DNA of 64,000 nucleotides from VAZQ01 sp963807865 (GCA_963807865.1 CAWEDK010000022.1:232607-296606), one strand, 5' to 3'; counted from the first letter of the stretch, positions 44,823-55,644 are shown. Numbers and translations are program-made. The notes: generated from the sequence alone by a model not told the origin.

Positions 44823-44849
44823 CGCGCCGGTAGGAGGAACCACGCCCCG

Positions 44850-46342
44850 ATGAGCGGCCTGCCCCAGTTCCCCGACCGCGACGGCCTCCTTGAATTCGAT
44901 TGTGACGACGATCGCCTGCGCGAAGAGTGCGGCGTGTTCGGCATCATCAACCACCCGGACGCCGCCGCCATCACGGCGCTCGGTTTGCACGCGCTCCAGC
45001 ACCGCGGCCAGGAAGCCGCCGGCATCGTCTCGTTCGACGGCGCCCGGTTTCATTCCGAGCGGCGCATGGGGCTGGTCGGCGACAATTTCTCCCGCCGCGA
45101 GGTGATCGACCGGCTGCCCGGCACGGCGGCGATCGGCCACGTGCGCTATTCGACCACCGGCGAGACCATCCTGCGCAACGTGCAGCCGCTGTTCTCCGAG
45201 CTCGACGGCGGCGGCTTCGCAGTCGGCCATAACGGCAACCTGACCAACGGCCTGACGCTGCGCCGCCAGCTCGTGCGCGACGGCGCGCTGATGCAGTCGA
45301 CCACCGACACCGAGGTCATCCTGCATCTGGTCGCCCGTTCCAAGCGCAACCGGTTCATCGACCGCTTCATCGACGGGCTGCGCGCGCTCGAAGGCTCCTA
45401 CGCGTTCGTGGCGCTGACCAACAAGAAGCTGATCGGCGCCCGCGATCCGCTCGGCATCCGCCCGCTGGTGATCGGCATGCTCGACGGTCATCCGATCTTC
45501 GCGTCGGAGACCTGCGCGCTCGACATCATCGGCGCGCAACTACGTCCGCGACGTCGAGAACGGCGAGATCGTGGTGTTCGACGAACAGGGCATGCACTCG
45601 CACAAGCCGTTCCCGCCGATGGCGCCGCGGCCGTGCATCTTCGAGTACATCTACTTCGCGCGGCCCGAACTCGGTCATCGGCGGCCGCAGCGTCTACGAC
45701 GTGCGCAAGACCTCCGGCGCCGAGCTTGCGGGCGAGGCGCCGGCCGACGCCGACATCGTCGTGCCGGTGCCGGATTCCGGCGTGCCGGCGGCGATCGGCT
45801 ACGCCCAGGCGTCCGGCATCCCGTACGAACTCGGCATCATCCGCAACCACTATGTCGGCCGCACCTTCATCGAGCCGACGCAGCACATCCGGGCGCTTGG
45901 CGTTCGCCTCAAGCACAGCGCCAACCGGGCGGTGGTGAGCGGCAAGCGCATCGTGCTGATCGACGACTCGATCGTGCGCGGCACCACCTCGGTGAAAATC
46001 GTGCAGATGATGCGCGATGCCGGTGCGCGCGAGGTCCACATGCGGATCGCCTCGCCGCCGATCACGCATTCGGATTACTACGGCATCGACACGCCCGAGC
46101 GCGACAAGCTCCTGGCGGCGACCCACGACCTCGAAGGCATGCGCAAGTTCATCGGCGCGGATTCGCTGGCGTTCCTGTCGGTCGCCGGCATCTACCGCGC
46201 CATGGGCTACGAGCAGCGCGACCCGGTGCGGCCGCAGTTCACCGACCACTGCTTCACCGGCGACTATCCGACGCCGCTCACCGACCAGGCCGGTCATGAA
46301 GCCCAGCCGCGGCAATTGTCGCTCCTCGCCGAAGCGGGATAG
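44850..46342 (+). CDS. purF: Amidophosphoribosyltransferase (two one-base insertions)
   Basis: First committed enzyme of purine synthesis. After a 26-residue propeptide, Cys27 of CGVFGIINHPDAA is the glutaminase nucleophile. The frame breaks at 45537 (GCG C AAC, restoring NYVRDVENGEIVVFDE) and at the CCC of 45664-45666 (restoring NSVIGGRSVYDVRKTSG). The PRPP-binding loop VLIDDSIVRGTTS is intact. Corrected length is 496 residues. An AGGAGG site lies upstream of the ATG. Its essential role under minimal conditions makes real double inactivation unlikely. Confidence 0.94.
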
Positions 46343-46381
46343 CGGCCGCTCTGACGCTGCCCGATCCTTGTGCTTGCGGCG

Positions 46382-46917
46382 CTATTCCGCTGCCATGGCG
46401 TAGAGCGTTCTTACGGCATTCCAATTGCGCGTCGTCGCCCTGACGCCGAACGCCTTTTCGAAGACGTTGTTGGAGAGCTTCGTCCGGCCGTATCCGTTCG
46501 GGCAATAGACAAAAGATCTCCTTGGCGGACAGGAGGTATTCGTCCTCGCCCGCCGGGATCTCGGTCAAGCAAATCTCGGTCTTCGTTGCGGGGCGTTCCG
46601 TAAGGAAGGTCACGTGCAGCTTCGCGGTCTCGATACCTTGCCGCTGCAAAAATGGATTGCGGTCGACAAGCTCGCCCAACTCGACTGGCGTTCGAACGAT
46701 GATCGAAACTGGAAGCCGGATTTCCCCCGCAAGCGCCAGCTCGAACTTTCCAAGCCAGCTCGAGGTGCGCCTTGGCTTCAAAGACGACGTTTCCGCTCTG
46801 CACATAGGTCCTGGCGTTCTTGAATCCCAGATCCTCGCATATTTCGCGTAACCGCTCCATCTTCAGCGAGTTGCGTCCGACATTCACTCCACGAAGCATG
46901 GCGATATAAATCGGCAT
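46382..46917 (-). CDS. DUF1697 family protein (two one-base insertions)
   Basis: Cytosolic protein of 177 residues after correction, of unknown function. It begins MPIYIAMLRGVNVGRNSLKM, the hallmark DUF1697 opening, and continues TYVQSGNVVFEAKAHS. A +1 break near 46760-46766 leads to SSWLGKFELALAGEIRLPV. Another in the AAAA run at 46511-46514 leads to VYCPNGYGRTKLSNNVFEKA and ATTRNWNAVRTLYAMAAE. The final RNWN motif is diagnostic. It is convergent with purF and divergent from the SDR gene. Confidence 0.85.
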
Positions 46918-47018
46918 GAGCTTCCTTTGGCGCACAATTGAGGTATGAAGAGCGCAAGGCATAATGAGCGCCGACGTTCGATCGCCATCGTCGTCGGACG
47001 CTCCAAGGTCCAGCCATC

Positions 47019-47758
47019 ATGCCCGCCGCTCGCCAACCGCATCGCCCTCGTGACCGGCGCATCCCGCGGGATCGGCTACGCCATGGCGCTCGCGCTTGCC
47101 GAAGCGGGCGCGCACGTCGTCGCGGTGGCCCGCACGGCCGGCGGCCTCGAGGAACTCGACGACGCGATCCGTGCGGCCTCCGGCAATTCCGCGACCCTCG
47201 TCCCGCTCGACCTCAAGGACTATCCGGGCATGGACCGGCTCGGCGCGGCCTGCGCGAGCGTTTCGGCCGGCTCGATATCCTCGTCGGGAATGCCGCGATC
47301 CTCGGCCCGCTTTCTCCGCTCGGCCACATCGAACCGAAGGCGTGGGACGACGTCATGGCGATCAATGTCACCGCCAACTGGCGGCTGATCTGCGCCATGG
47401 ACCCGCTGCTGAAATTTCCGATGCCGGCCGCGCGGTGTTCATCTCCTCCGGCGTCGCGGCGCGCGCCCTCCCCTACTGGGGCCCGTATGCGGTGTCGAAG
47501 TCCGCGCTCGAAATGCTGGCGCGCACCTACGCGGCGGAGACCGAAAAAACCCCCGTGCGGGTCAACCTGTTCACTCCGGGGCCGATGCGCACCCGCATGC
47601 GCGCCCAGGCGATGCCGGGCGAAGACCCGATGACGCTCAAGACCCCAAACCACGTCGCCGACAAGATCGTCGAATTGTGCCTGCCCAGCATGCAGGAGAG
47701 CGGGATGATCTACGCCTACCCCAAGGGCAAGCTGCTCGCATTCCAGCCACCGGCGTGA
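47019..47758 (+). CDS. SDR family oxidoreductase (three one-base indels)
   Basis: Short-chain dehydrogenase of about 246 residues after correction. ATG at 47019 is followed by an extra C in CCC (47022-47024). The true sequence then reads PPLANRIALVTGASRGIGYA. A lost base near 47252 restores RERFGRLDILVGNAAILG, and a lost T near 47414-47416 restores SDAGRAVFISSGVAARALPY with the catalytic Ser, followed by WGPYAVSKSALE with Tyr/Lys. The end reads YPKGKLLAFQPPA. The upstream ATG at 46945 in the unshifted frame is an alternative start. The substrate is unknown. Confidence 0.82.
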
Positions 47759-47815
47759 TGCGACGTCGCTACCGGCAGCGGGCAACAACAAAAAATCATC
47801 GTCGGAGGACTGCGG

Positions 47816-49015
47816 ATGGAACGCCCCACTGGTTCGCGCGAGCGCACGCTTGACGAGGTGAAGGCCGAAGTCCTCCGCCGCGCCGGACGCGCCAATCCGT
47901 TCGAGACCATTCGCCGCGCAGATGCCGAAACGGTGCTCGCTGCGCTCACGAGCCTCGACCGCGACCACTGGGCCGAGCAGTGGAGCAAGATCGGGCTTGG
48001 CTACGAAGCTCAAGGCGACGAGCGGGCGAGCGCGAGTGCCGGCAGCGAGGAGCTCAGGGAGCTCTACATGCTGGGCTTCGACGCCTGCCGGGTCGGCCGC
48101 TATCCGGCGCCGACGTCGCCGGGGCAGCTCGCCGCCTATCGGCATTCGCTTCGCATGTTCCGCAAGGCTGCGCCGCTCTGCGAGCCGGCGCTCAAGATCA
48201 TCGAGCTGCCGTTCGAGGGAAAAACGCTGGTCGGGCATCTCCAGCTTCCGCCCGGCGTCGCCAAGCCGCCGGTCGTGATGCATTGGGGCGGTGTCGACGG
48301 CTGGAAGGAGGACCGCCTCCACGTCAGCGGACTGGTGATGAAGGCCGGTCTCGCTTCGCTTGCGATCGACATGCCGGGCAGCGGCGAAAACCCGTTCCTG
48401 TACGGCGATCCATCGGCCGAACGCACCTACTTCGCCTGGATGGATTACCTGGCTGGCCTGTCGGAGGTCGACGGCAGCCGCCTCGGCGTCTGGGGCGGCA
48501 GCTTCGGGGCCTACTGGGCGGCCCGGCTCGCGTTCGTCGCGGCCGAGCGCATTCGCGGCGCGGTGTTCCACGGCGGAAACATTCACTTCGGCTTCCAACA
48601 GGATTGGCTGGTGCCCGCGTTCACCACCGGCGGGGCGACCTATCTATTCGGCGCCGCGAGCCTGCTCGACGCGCGCGGCCGCGCGATGGGGACGAAGACG
48701 CTCGACGAATTCCTCGCCGCTGCGCCGCGCTTCTCGCTCAAGACCATGGGCCTGCTCGATAAGCCTTCGGCGCCACTGCTCGGCGTCAACGGCAAGCTCG
48801 ATGACCAGGCGCCCGTCAGCGACATCTACCTGCTGATGGAGCACGGCAATCCGAAATCGGCGCGCATCTATCCGGAGGGCCATCACATGGGGCGCACGCC
48901 CGGCATGCCCTATGACAACGTGTTGACCACGATCGTGTGCGTGGCTGCAAGATCGACTGGTGCGCTGACGGCCGGTCCCGCTCAGTCAGCGGCGCGCGCC
49001 GCTATTGTCCGGTGA
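47816..49015 (+). CDS. Alpha/beta hydrolase (FrsA/dipeptidyl-peptidase-like)
   Basis: Cytosolic hydrolase of 399 residues. An N-terminal helical cap (about residues 1-125) precedes the alpha/beta-hydrolase core, with LVGHLQLPPGVAKPPVVMHWGG, the nucleophile elbow GVWGGSFGAYW (Ser), an Asp in NGKLDDQAPV and His in YPEGHHMG. The last 20 residues look unlike the family and may follow an undetected frameshift after about 48940. It is a distant paralogue of the hydrolase at 59986-61185, which has the same overall length. GGAGG precedes the ATG. Confidence 0.85.
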   Translation: MERPTGSRERTLDEVKAEVLRRAGRANPFETIRRADAETVLAALTSLDRDHWAEQWSKIGLGYEAQGDERASASAGSEELRELYMLGFDACRVGRYPAPTSPGQLAAYRHSLRMFRKAAPLCEPALKIIELPFEGKTLVGHLQLPPGVAKPPVVMHWGGVDGWKEDRLHVSGLVMKAGLASLAIDMPGSGENPFLYGDPSAERTYFAWMDYLAGLSEVDGSRLGVWGGSFGAYWAARLAFVAAERIRGAVFHGGNIHFGFQQDWLVPAFTTGGATYLFGAASLLDARGRAMGTKTLDEFLAAAPRFSLKTMGLLDKPSAPLLGVNGKLDDQAPVSDIYLLMEHGNPKSARIYPEGHHMGRTPGMPYDNVLTTIVCVAARSTGALTAGPAQSAARAAIVR

Positions 49016-49355
49016 CGTTGGCACGGCGAGACGAAGATAAGTCGGGGAGAGGAACAGGGAAAAATACAGTGAAATACTAATGGTATGATAATACCTTTTT
49101 GATGCATCTATCTGGTCTACTTGAAAAAAACCAATTCGCCACTATCTCATACTACGGAGTTTGTCGGTGCCGAGCCGATAACGTGAATTTCAAATCTAAC
49201 TCCTGATCCGCCTCAGATCTTGTTCATCTATCTCGGACCGGCGCGGAATTCTTCAGTGGGGTTCTCACTTGATGATCGGCCACTCGCCTCACCTCCCAAA
49301 CCGCGCGGTCGAGACAGAAACTATTTGAGCACGTGAGCGTGCGAAAGGATAATAC
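49016..49355. other. A/T-rich gap at left edge of phage remnant
   Basis: No gene is seen. Composition falls sharply from the G/C-rich chromosome to A/T-rich sequence (49060-49200, with aatactaatggtatgataatacc). This marks the left border of the foreign segment that extends to about 52.1 kb. No tRNA end or obvious attachment-site duplication was found. Confidence 0.6.
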
Positions 49356-49781
49356 GTGACCGTTATCGAAATCAAAAACCAGTCCTCGTATCTTGGATAT
49401 TGCAAGCCACCCCAATCACATCAATTCAAGCCGGGACAAAGTGGCAATCCGCAAGGTCGTCCAAAGGGCGCGCGCAACTTCAAAACTGAACTGCGCGAAG
49501 AACTCAGCGAGTTAATAACCGTTCGCGAGGGCGATGGCGAAATTCTCGTCTCGAAACAGCGTGCGCTGATCAAGCAGATCGTGTCCTCTGCACTGGCCGG
49601 CGACGCCCGTGCAATTATGAGTTTAATGACGGTGTGCATACGGGAATTCGGAAACGTCAACGACTTCGAACGGGATCCGGAGGATGAGCTGATCATCAAG
49701 GCCGTCGCCAAACGCAAGCACCCGGCGGCAAGGAAAAGAGCCTCAGCGTCGTTGTGCGCGGGAGGGGCGCATGAGGGCTGA
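49356..49781 (+). CDS. DUF5681 domain protein (phage packaging-associated)
   Basis: A 141-residue protein starting at GTG. The DUF5681 core reads YCKPPQSHQFKPGQSGNPQGRP, a basic Gly-rich motif found in proteins encoded directly before phage-type large terminases. A helical part follows (LREELSELITVREGDGEI). It probably acts like a small terminase or DNA-binding subunit, by context only. It overlaps the start of the terminase remnant by 11 bases. Codon use and base content differ from the flanking chromosome. Confidence 0.75.
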   Translation: MTVIEIKNQSSYLGYCKPPQSHQFKPGQSGNPQGRPKGARNFKTELREELSELITVREGDGEILVSKQRALIKQIVSSALAGDARAIMSLMTVCIREFGNVNDFERDPEDELIIKAVAKRKHPAARKRASASLCAGGAHEG

Positions 49782-51246
49782 GATACGCGATCTAATCTCC
49801 TCAAACTTCCTAGCCTTCAGCTTGAAAGCATTCGCGACCTTAAATGTGGGCAAGGAGCTTCCCACTGAACCATACCTTGAATTGCTCTTTGCGCGCCTGC
49901 AGAGGTTGCTCCGGGAAGCAGCGGCGTCTGGTGGTTAATTTGCCCCGCGACCCTATAAGACGTTCATCGGCACAATCTCCCTGACGGCCTAGACTCTGCT
50001 CATCGGCCGTAGGCCAAGATAATCATCCTAAGTTATGGACAGGATTTGTCTGAGAAGAATGCGTATGCGGTCCGCAACATCATACAGAGTGACTGGTTCC
50101 GCGACATATTCAAAACTCGTTTGGCCAAAAATCGCACCAAGGTAGCGGATTTCGTAACACAGGACGGCGGAGGCGTTCGATCGTTGTCGGTACACGGCGG
50201 CGTGACCGGGCTCGGTGCTGACTTCATTATTGTCGACGATCCGGTGCAAATCAAGGACTGCGACAACACCCAGCACTTGGAACGCGTGAATGAGTTATTC
50301 GACAACGAGATCGCAACTCGCCTCAATAGCCCGAAAAACGGAGCGATCGTGGTTCTGGCCCATCGCATCGCCGAGAACGATCTCCCGGGCCACGTGTCAC
50401 TGAGGTTGGATGGAAACATCTCAAGCTGCCCACTCGTCGCGACCCACAGTCGGACCTATAAGCTGACGGATGGCAAAACATGGTATCGTAAGAAGGGCGA
50501 GATGCTGCGGCCTCGGCGTTTACGATGCGCGACCTCGCGCACAGCGGCGCGCCTCAAGAAACGTCCGGGGTTCGGCGCTTGATCAGCAAAATCCGGGTGC
50601 TCATTCATTGCGGATCAAGCCGGAGCACTTCGGTAGCTTTGCGCCCAACGAACTGCCAAGTAAAGAGCTGCCGCTGGTGTTGAGCATCGATACCGCGCTC
50701 AAGTCCGGCCTTAGCTGCAGTTTCACGGTGATACAGGCCTGGCAGATTGCGGAGGGATCATTCCGGTTACTCGAGCAGTGGCGGCAGCAGGCCCCCTTTA
50801 GCGACGTCCGCTCCGCCGCTTTCTTTTTCCTTCGAAAGTATCGGCCGAGTGTGGTATTGATCGAGAGCGCTGGAATGGGCCCGGCGCTCTGCAGTGACCT
50901 GCCGAAGCGGCGTGGGTTGGAAGTCGTCTCGATCGCGCGCTTTGTGACAGCAAAGTCGAGCGCCTACGCAGGTGCCTGCGGATGATTCACCGCGGCCGCG
51001 TTTTGTTGCCGAAGCGCGCCGCTTGGCGGGAAGCGTTTCTCGCCGAGGTTACAACGTTTCCTAACGGTGCGGATGATCAAATCGACGCGCTATCGCAGTT
51101 TCTTAATTGGATCGCCGACAATCCGACGCCGGCTCCGCGCCCGCCTCAGGCACTGATCGCTGGCTGTAATTCCCAGGGCCACGGTATGAGAGGTGACCGC
51201 CAAGCTGGTGTCGTTATCGGAAATCTTGCGGCCTGGACACGCGGTC
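49771..51246 (+). pseudogene. Broken phage large terminase
   Basis: Remnants of one terminase in several frames. An intact start (ATG 49771, behind GGAGGGG) gives 55 residues, FLAFSLKAFATLNVGKELP, and stops at 49938. Around 50029 the coding sequence resumes as SYGQDLSEKNAYAVRNIIQ, reading DFVTQDGGGVRSLSVHGGVTG, LGADFIIVDDPV (Walker B-like) and VVLAHRIAENDLPGH. The stretch holding the Walker A region between them is missing. From about 50660 the nuclease half appears (LVLSIDTALKSG, LIESAGMGPALCSDL), and at about 51060 the end, FPNGADDQIDALSQFL. It is clearly inactive. Confidence 0.85.
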
Positions 51247-51310
51247 GACCCCGCGCCTGAACAGCAAATCGAAGGACATATATTTGCCATATTGCAGCAC
51301 TATTGGGCCG

Positions 51311-51433
51311 ATCAAGGAATGCGATCCCCATACAAGGATAGAGCCGGTCCCCATACAAGGAACGCGGGCATACAAGGAACGCGGTCCGCAGTGCGAGGAA
51401 CAAGGTCCGCATATAGGAGCACGTTCCTTGTAT
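51311..51433. repeat. Cluster of ATACAAGGA short repeats with inverted end
   Basis: The word ATACAAGGA or a close variant recurs at 51311, 51330, 51353 and 51370, with spacings of 17-23 bases, then decays (GAACAAGG, ATATAGGA). A perfect inverted pair ATACAAGGAACG (51370-51381) / CGTTCCTTGTAT (51422-51433) closes the cluster. Spacers are too short and variable for CRISPR. It may be a replication, packaging or regulatory site of the former phage. Confidence 0.6.
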
Positions 51434-51458
51434 TTACTCATAGCCAAAGGATTGTAAC

Positions 51459-51682
51459 ATGGCAAAAAAAAAGACGATTGCGAAAAAGTAAGACCCGTGA
51501 AATCGACACCTCTTGCGAATGGTCAACTCGGCATTTCCGAAGAAGCGAGGCGATGGGCTGCCGAAGAGAACGAACGAGGCGAATTCGAGGTCAAGCCGAA
51601 GTGCACACCCGTCGGCCTCATTTTAATAACCGACACGACCTATGGATTTCACTTTTATTGGGAAACTGGCTCGCAGATCTGA
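51459..51682 (+). CDS. Small hypothetical protein, possibly frameshifted at poly-A
   Basis: ATG at 51459 reads MAKKKTIAKK and stops at once. The next frame, from about 51497, gives MKSTPLANGQLGISEEARRW and ends HFYWETGSQI. A run of nine A at 51463-51471 could hide one lost or gained base joining them into about 74 residues. The Lys-rich start is common in small phage proteins. No family is recognised, and both parts are weakly supported. Confidence 0.35.
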
Positions 51683-52166
51683 AAATCCGGGTGAACCGCG
51701 GTCGCGAATTCGAGCCGTGCCGCCAGGCAGCGGCATCTCGCCAAGGCAGGAGACAGTCACGGCGTCATGATCGTAAGCGAACCTTTGACCGAAGATTAGT
51801 GGTCGTAGGCATACCAACTGACCGGCCCGCACGCGCTCACTGCGTGCGGGCCCTTTTTATTACCACTCCCTTCGCCGCCTGCGGCAGAGCTTCGCGCTCG
51901 CAGGGGCCGGAGGCAATTACGAGCACATCAGTAAGAACCTGCGGGTCGACCAGCGTTGCCCTGGAGGAAGAGGTGGATGATGGTCAACTCCACGCGGCCA
52001 ACAGTCGGGATCCATTTGCGTTGGCTGTCATTCGGAATTTATCGACGCGCTCGATAAGGCGGTCAAAGCGCGATCATGGCTTATGAGGAAATGACGCGGA
52101 GCGCATGCGGTGGTTGAGAGAGCGCAAGGGCGCACTTATGGCGAACTGTTTCATTGGGGATTTTAC
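51683..52166. other. Gene-poor region with strong terminator
   Basis: No convincing gene is seen. The open frame crossing it has no recognisable protein. It includes a strong terminator at 51824-51859 and, on the right, the presumed promoter of the cytochrome gene. It probably contains the right border of the phage remnant. Confidence 0.5.
51824..51859 (+). terminator. Rho-independent terminator
   Basis: Perfect 11-base arms GGCCCGCACGC and GCGTGCGGGCC enclose the loop GCTCACT and are followed by CTTTTTAT. It would end any rightward transcript from the phage remnant and insulate the cytochrome gene. Confidence 0.85.
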
Positions 52167-55120
52167 ATGCGTCGATCCGCTGGATCGTTCGATTGGATTG
52201 CCCTACTGTCGTTCTGCTTTGTCCTCGGCACAACGTTTGGCGTCAACGCCTCCAGCAGTTGCCCGGAAGAGCAGCGCAGTCCCCAAGTCCCGACCAATCT
52301 GAAACTGTGTGAAGACCTCGAGCACGTCATTCGCCGGCCAAGCGCGCTACCACTCAACCAATACCAAGCGAAGCTCGGGACGTATCTGCAGAACTATTGT
52401 CATCGCGACCTGAAAAAAGGCTGGAAGGTCGACAAACGCATCCGCGACACCGGGCCATTCGTGGCGTCCTATCTGCGCGGCAACTGGAGCGCAAGCTACT
52501 ACGGCACGCATGCGCCTGTGCTCGTCTGGTACTCGCCGGACATGTACGCCTGGCTCAAGGCCAACCGTCCGGAACACGGAGCGAAGCCCGAGCAGCTAAC
52601 GCCCCTTCCCGATGGCGCGATGGTCATCAAGGAGATGTACACACCACCCGCGGCTGCCTGCGGCGGCATCCCCTGGGACCGGCTGCGGCCGACCACGCAA
52701 GGGGCGGCGGTGATGATCCGCGACAGCCAGGCGTCGCAGGACGGCTGGTTCTGGGGCTGGGTGGGCTGGACGAGCGACTGGCAGCCGGACTGGCCCAATC
52801 GGGCCGCGACCAACGCCTATCCGTTTTCCGGCTTTGGCCAGTATTGCACCAATTGCCATGCGTCGGCCGCGAACAATCAGACGTTCTCGGTGCTCAAGAA
52901 CATCGCCGGCGAACCCGGCGATCCGCTCGTTTACCTCACGCAACGTTTCTTTCTCAACTCGTTATGGCAGGGGCAGCACAACCGCATCGCGCAGTCGGCT
53001 TTAAGTTCTACGCCATACCGCGACGGTAAGCTCAACTCAGGCTTTGCGCGCACCTATGCGAACAAGCTCGGACGGATGAGCCAGCGCTCGGTCGTGCGCA
53101 TGCCGTCCGAGACCTACGACAATGTCTGGGCCAAGGCCGGACCGCTGACCGCCGCGAGCCAGTACCTGACGTCGGACCAGTGCCTCGGCTGCCACAGCGC
53201 CGGCGGCACCGGACTGCAGTTCGACATGACCCAACCGGGCCCCGACGACAAGCTCATCAACAATTCGCCGTACGGCACGTGGAAAGGCTCGCCGATGGGA
53301 CTGGCGGGCCGCGATCCGTTCTTTTTCGCCCAGCTCGCCAGCGAGACCGAAACGTTCCATCCAACGGCCACTGCGAAGATCGAAGATATCTGCCTCGGCT
53401 GTCACGGCGTACTCGGTCAACGTCAAGCCGCCATCGATCGCCGGATGAACACCAAAGACTGCGGGACGTTCTCGCGCTCGACCGTGGATGCCGTACCCTT
53501 TCCGCCGGACGATCCCGTCAGCAGGCTCGCCAACTATGGTGCGCTGGCGCGGGATGGCGTGTCGTGTACCGCCTGTCACCGCATAGTGCTCGGCAAGGAC
53601 GCGACGGACAAGCACGGCAAGGAGCCGCAGAACGCCTGCGTGCTGGAGCGCCAGGAGGCGCTCAATCCCGGCCTGACCGGATTTGCCAAGTCATTCACGG
53701 GCAGCTTTCTGGTCGGCCCACCTGACCAGCTCTATGGCCCATTCCAAGACCTGAAGAAAATTCCGATGCGTCGCGCCATCGGCAGCGATCCCGTGCATTC
53801 GACACACACCGTGACCTCCGAGGTGTGCGGTTCCTGCCATACCGTGCATCTGCCGGTCCTGCATCGCGGCAAGACCATCGGCCACACCTACGAGCAGACG
53901 ACCTATCCCGAATGGGCGTTCAGCGATTACCGCACCGGTACGACGCCCGACGGGCCGCTACCGCTCGGGACGCGGCGCTCGTGCGCAGTCCTGCCAAGAC
54001 TGTCACATGCCGAACAAGAGCGCGGACGGAACGCCTTACCGCAGCAAGATCGCGTCGATCCAGGAGTACAGCAACTTTCCGCAGACCGAGCAGACCCTGC
54101 CGCCGGCCGAGATCGACCTGCCGGTGCGCAGTGGCGTGAGCAAGCATACGCTCGTCGGGCTCAATATTTTTCTGGTGAAGATGGCGCGGCAGTTTGCCGA
54201 CATTCTCGGACTGCGGCCCGGCGATCCGATGCTGGGCGACATCGGGATCGATCCGACCGCCCACGCCGAAGCCGCAATTCTCGAACAGGCAGAGCACAAG
54301 ACGGCAACGATTGTGGTCGACGAGGTCAAGATCGAGGACGCCACGCTGAACGCCCGGGTCACGGTGACCAACAAGGCCGGGCACAAGTTTCCGTCCGGTG
54401 TGGCCTTCCGCCGGGCGTTCATCGAATTCCAGGCGCTCGACGCGGACAACAACGTGATGTGGTCCTCGGGGCGGACCAACAACCAGGGGGTCATTGTCGA
54501 CGCCAAAGGCGTGCCGATCCCCGGGGAGCTGTGGTGGACGCCGGACTGCGAGCGCATCAACCCGGACGCGCGAATTCACCAACCGCACTACCAGGTCATC
54601 ACCCGCGAGGACCAGGCTCAGATCTACGAGGAACTGCTCGCGTCGCCTCCAGATGTTGCAGCGCCGGTCTGCGGGCCCGGCGTGAAGCCGAGCGGACGCC
54701 TGACCACCAGCTTCCTGTCCGGCTGCACCAAGGTGAAGGACAATCGAATGCTGCCGCACGGCTTTCTGAAGCTTGCGGAGCGCATTCAGGTGTCGCGTGC
54801 GCTGGGCGCAGACGTCAGATTGGCGGAGGAAATCGGACCAACCGCCATCGGGAGCGATGGCGACTACGACACTGGCGGCGGCGACACGTCTGGTCTACCG
54901 GATTCCCATGTCGCAATTGGCGAACCGGCCCGCGACCGTCAAGGCGACGCTCTACTATCAAGCGACGCCGCCCTACTATCTGCAGGATCGCTTCTGCACG
55001 TCGAACAGCGTCGACACGCAGCGGCTCATCTACATGACCGGCCAGCTCAGCCTGGACGATACGCCGGCGCAGGATTGGAAGCTGCGCCTCGTGGACAGCG
55101 GCCCGGTTTCGGTACCGTAG
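52167..55120 (+). CDS. Six-haem c-type cytochrome with P460-like N-terminal part (two insertions)
   Basis: Large exported protein of about 983 residues after correction. The signal peptide (WIALLSFCFVLGTTFGVNA) is followed by a segment like cytochrome P460 (residues about 90-235: GAMVIKEMYTPPAA, AAVMIRDSQASQDGWFWGWVG, QYCTNCHAS). Six CXXCH motifs begin at about residues 227, 339, 409, 467, 554 and 609. The C-terminal third (VTNKAGHKFPSGVAFRRAF) is haem-free and probably beta-rich. Frames break near 53975-53982, just before the sixth haem site, and at 54889. ATG at 52167 has GGGGA upstream. A role in periplasmic electron transfer or oxidation of a nitrogen or C1 compound is only inferred. Confidence 0.82.
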
Positions 55121-55139
55121 GAGTTTTCGTAGAAATGCA

Positions 55140-55161
55140 GATGGCGGGCTAAGCCCGCCAT
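55140..55161. terminator. Hairpin after cytochrome gene
   Basis: GATGGCGGGC TAA GCCCGCCATC forms a perfect ten-base stem 20 bases after the cytochrome stop. There is no T-run on either side, so it may be a weak terminator or a transcript-stabilising hairpin. It lies between two convergent genes. Confidence 0.6.
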
Positions 55162-55205
55162 CGTTCATCCGATTGAACGGATCGGTTACAAGCGACTGGC
55201 AAATC

Positions 55206-55430
55206 CTACGCCGCCGCCTTTTCATCCTCGGTGCAAGCCTCGCGGAGGTGGATAAATCCTTCGGCATTGAAGCGGGTCGACGTCGAGAACGTCAGGTCGC
55301 AGCACTCGCAGTACCACTCATGACTCACAATCCGGTCATGGATGTAATTCGATCGAATAGGCGCGACCACGTGGCTCCGGCACCGCGCACAGGATGTTCC
55401 AAACACATTTCGGTTGGCAGCTACGTTCAT
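55206..55430 (-). CDS. Small zinc-ribbon-like hypothetical protein
   Basis: A 74-residue protein with two Cys pairs (TSCARCRSHVV and WYCECCDLTF) in the spacing of a zinc ribbon. It starts MNVAANRNVFG at 55430, behind GGGGAG. A longer GTG start at 55505 lacks a ribosome site. Small proteins of this type are common in Bradyrhizobium-like genomes, and their function is unknown. It is convergent with the cytochrome gene. Confidence 0.7.
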   Translation of the reverse strand: MNVAANRNVFGTSCARCRSHVVAPIRSNYIHDRIVSHEWYCECCDLTFSTSTRFNAEGFIHLREACTEDEKAAA

Positions 55431-55644
55431 TCCCCACTCCCCGATGACGTCCCCGCGCGGGGTGGTAGGTTTCGACTGTGGATAGATCAAGGCAGAGTTC
55501 GCCACACGTTGAGCCCTGTCGAAACAGGGTAAACGAGGCGCGGCGCAATATGCTATCCGGCGGCCGCTCGAGCGAGCGTTGCGCCGCCGACACTTTGCAT
55601 TGTCGCCGCAGATTACCTCATCGACAAATCAATGTTTCCCGCCG

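Noticed and set aside
16282..46342. Programmed ribosomal frameshifting in lptG, fab genes and purF
   Set aside because: The breaks have no conserved slippery sites or stimulatory structures, need both +1 and -1 changes, and affect many unrelated genes.
49016..49355. tRNA or attachment site beside the phage remnant
   Set aside because: No cloverleaf or CCA-like 3' end was found, and no direct repeat was seen at the other border.
51311..51433. Possible CRISPR array
   Set aside because: Repeats are only about nine bases, spacers are 8-14 bases and irregular, and no cas gene is present.
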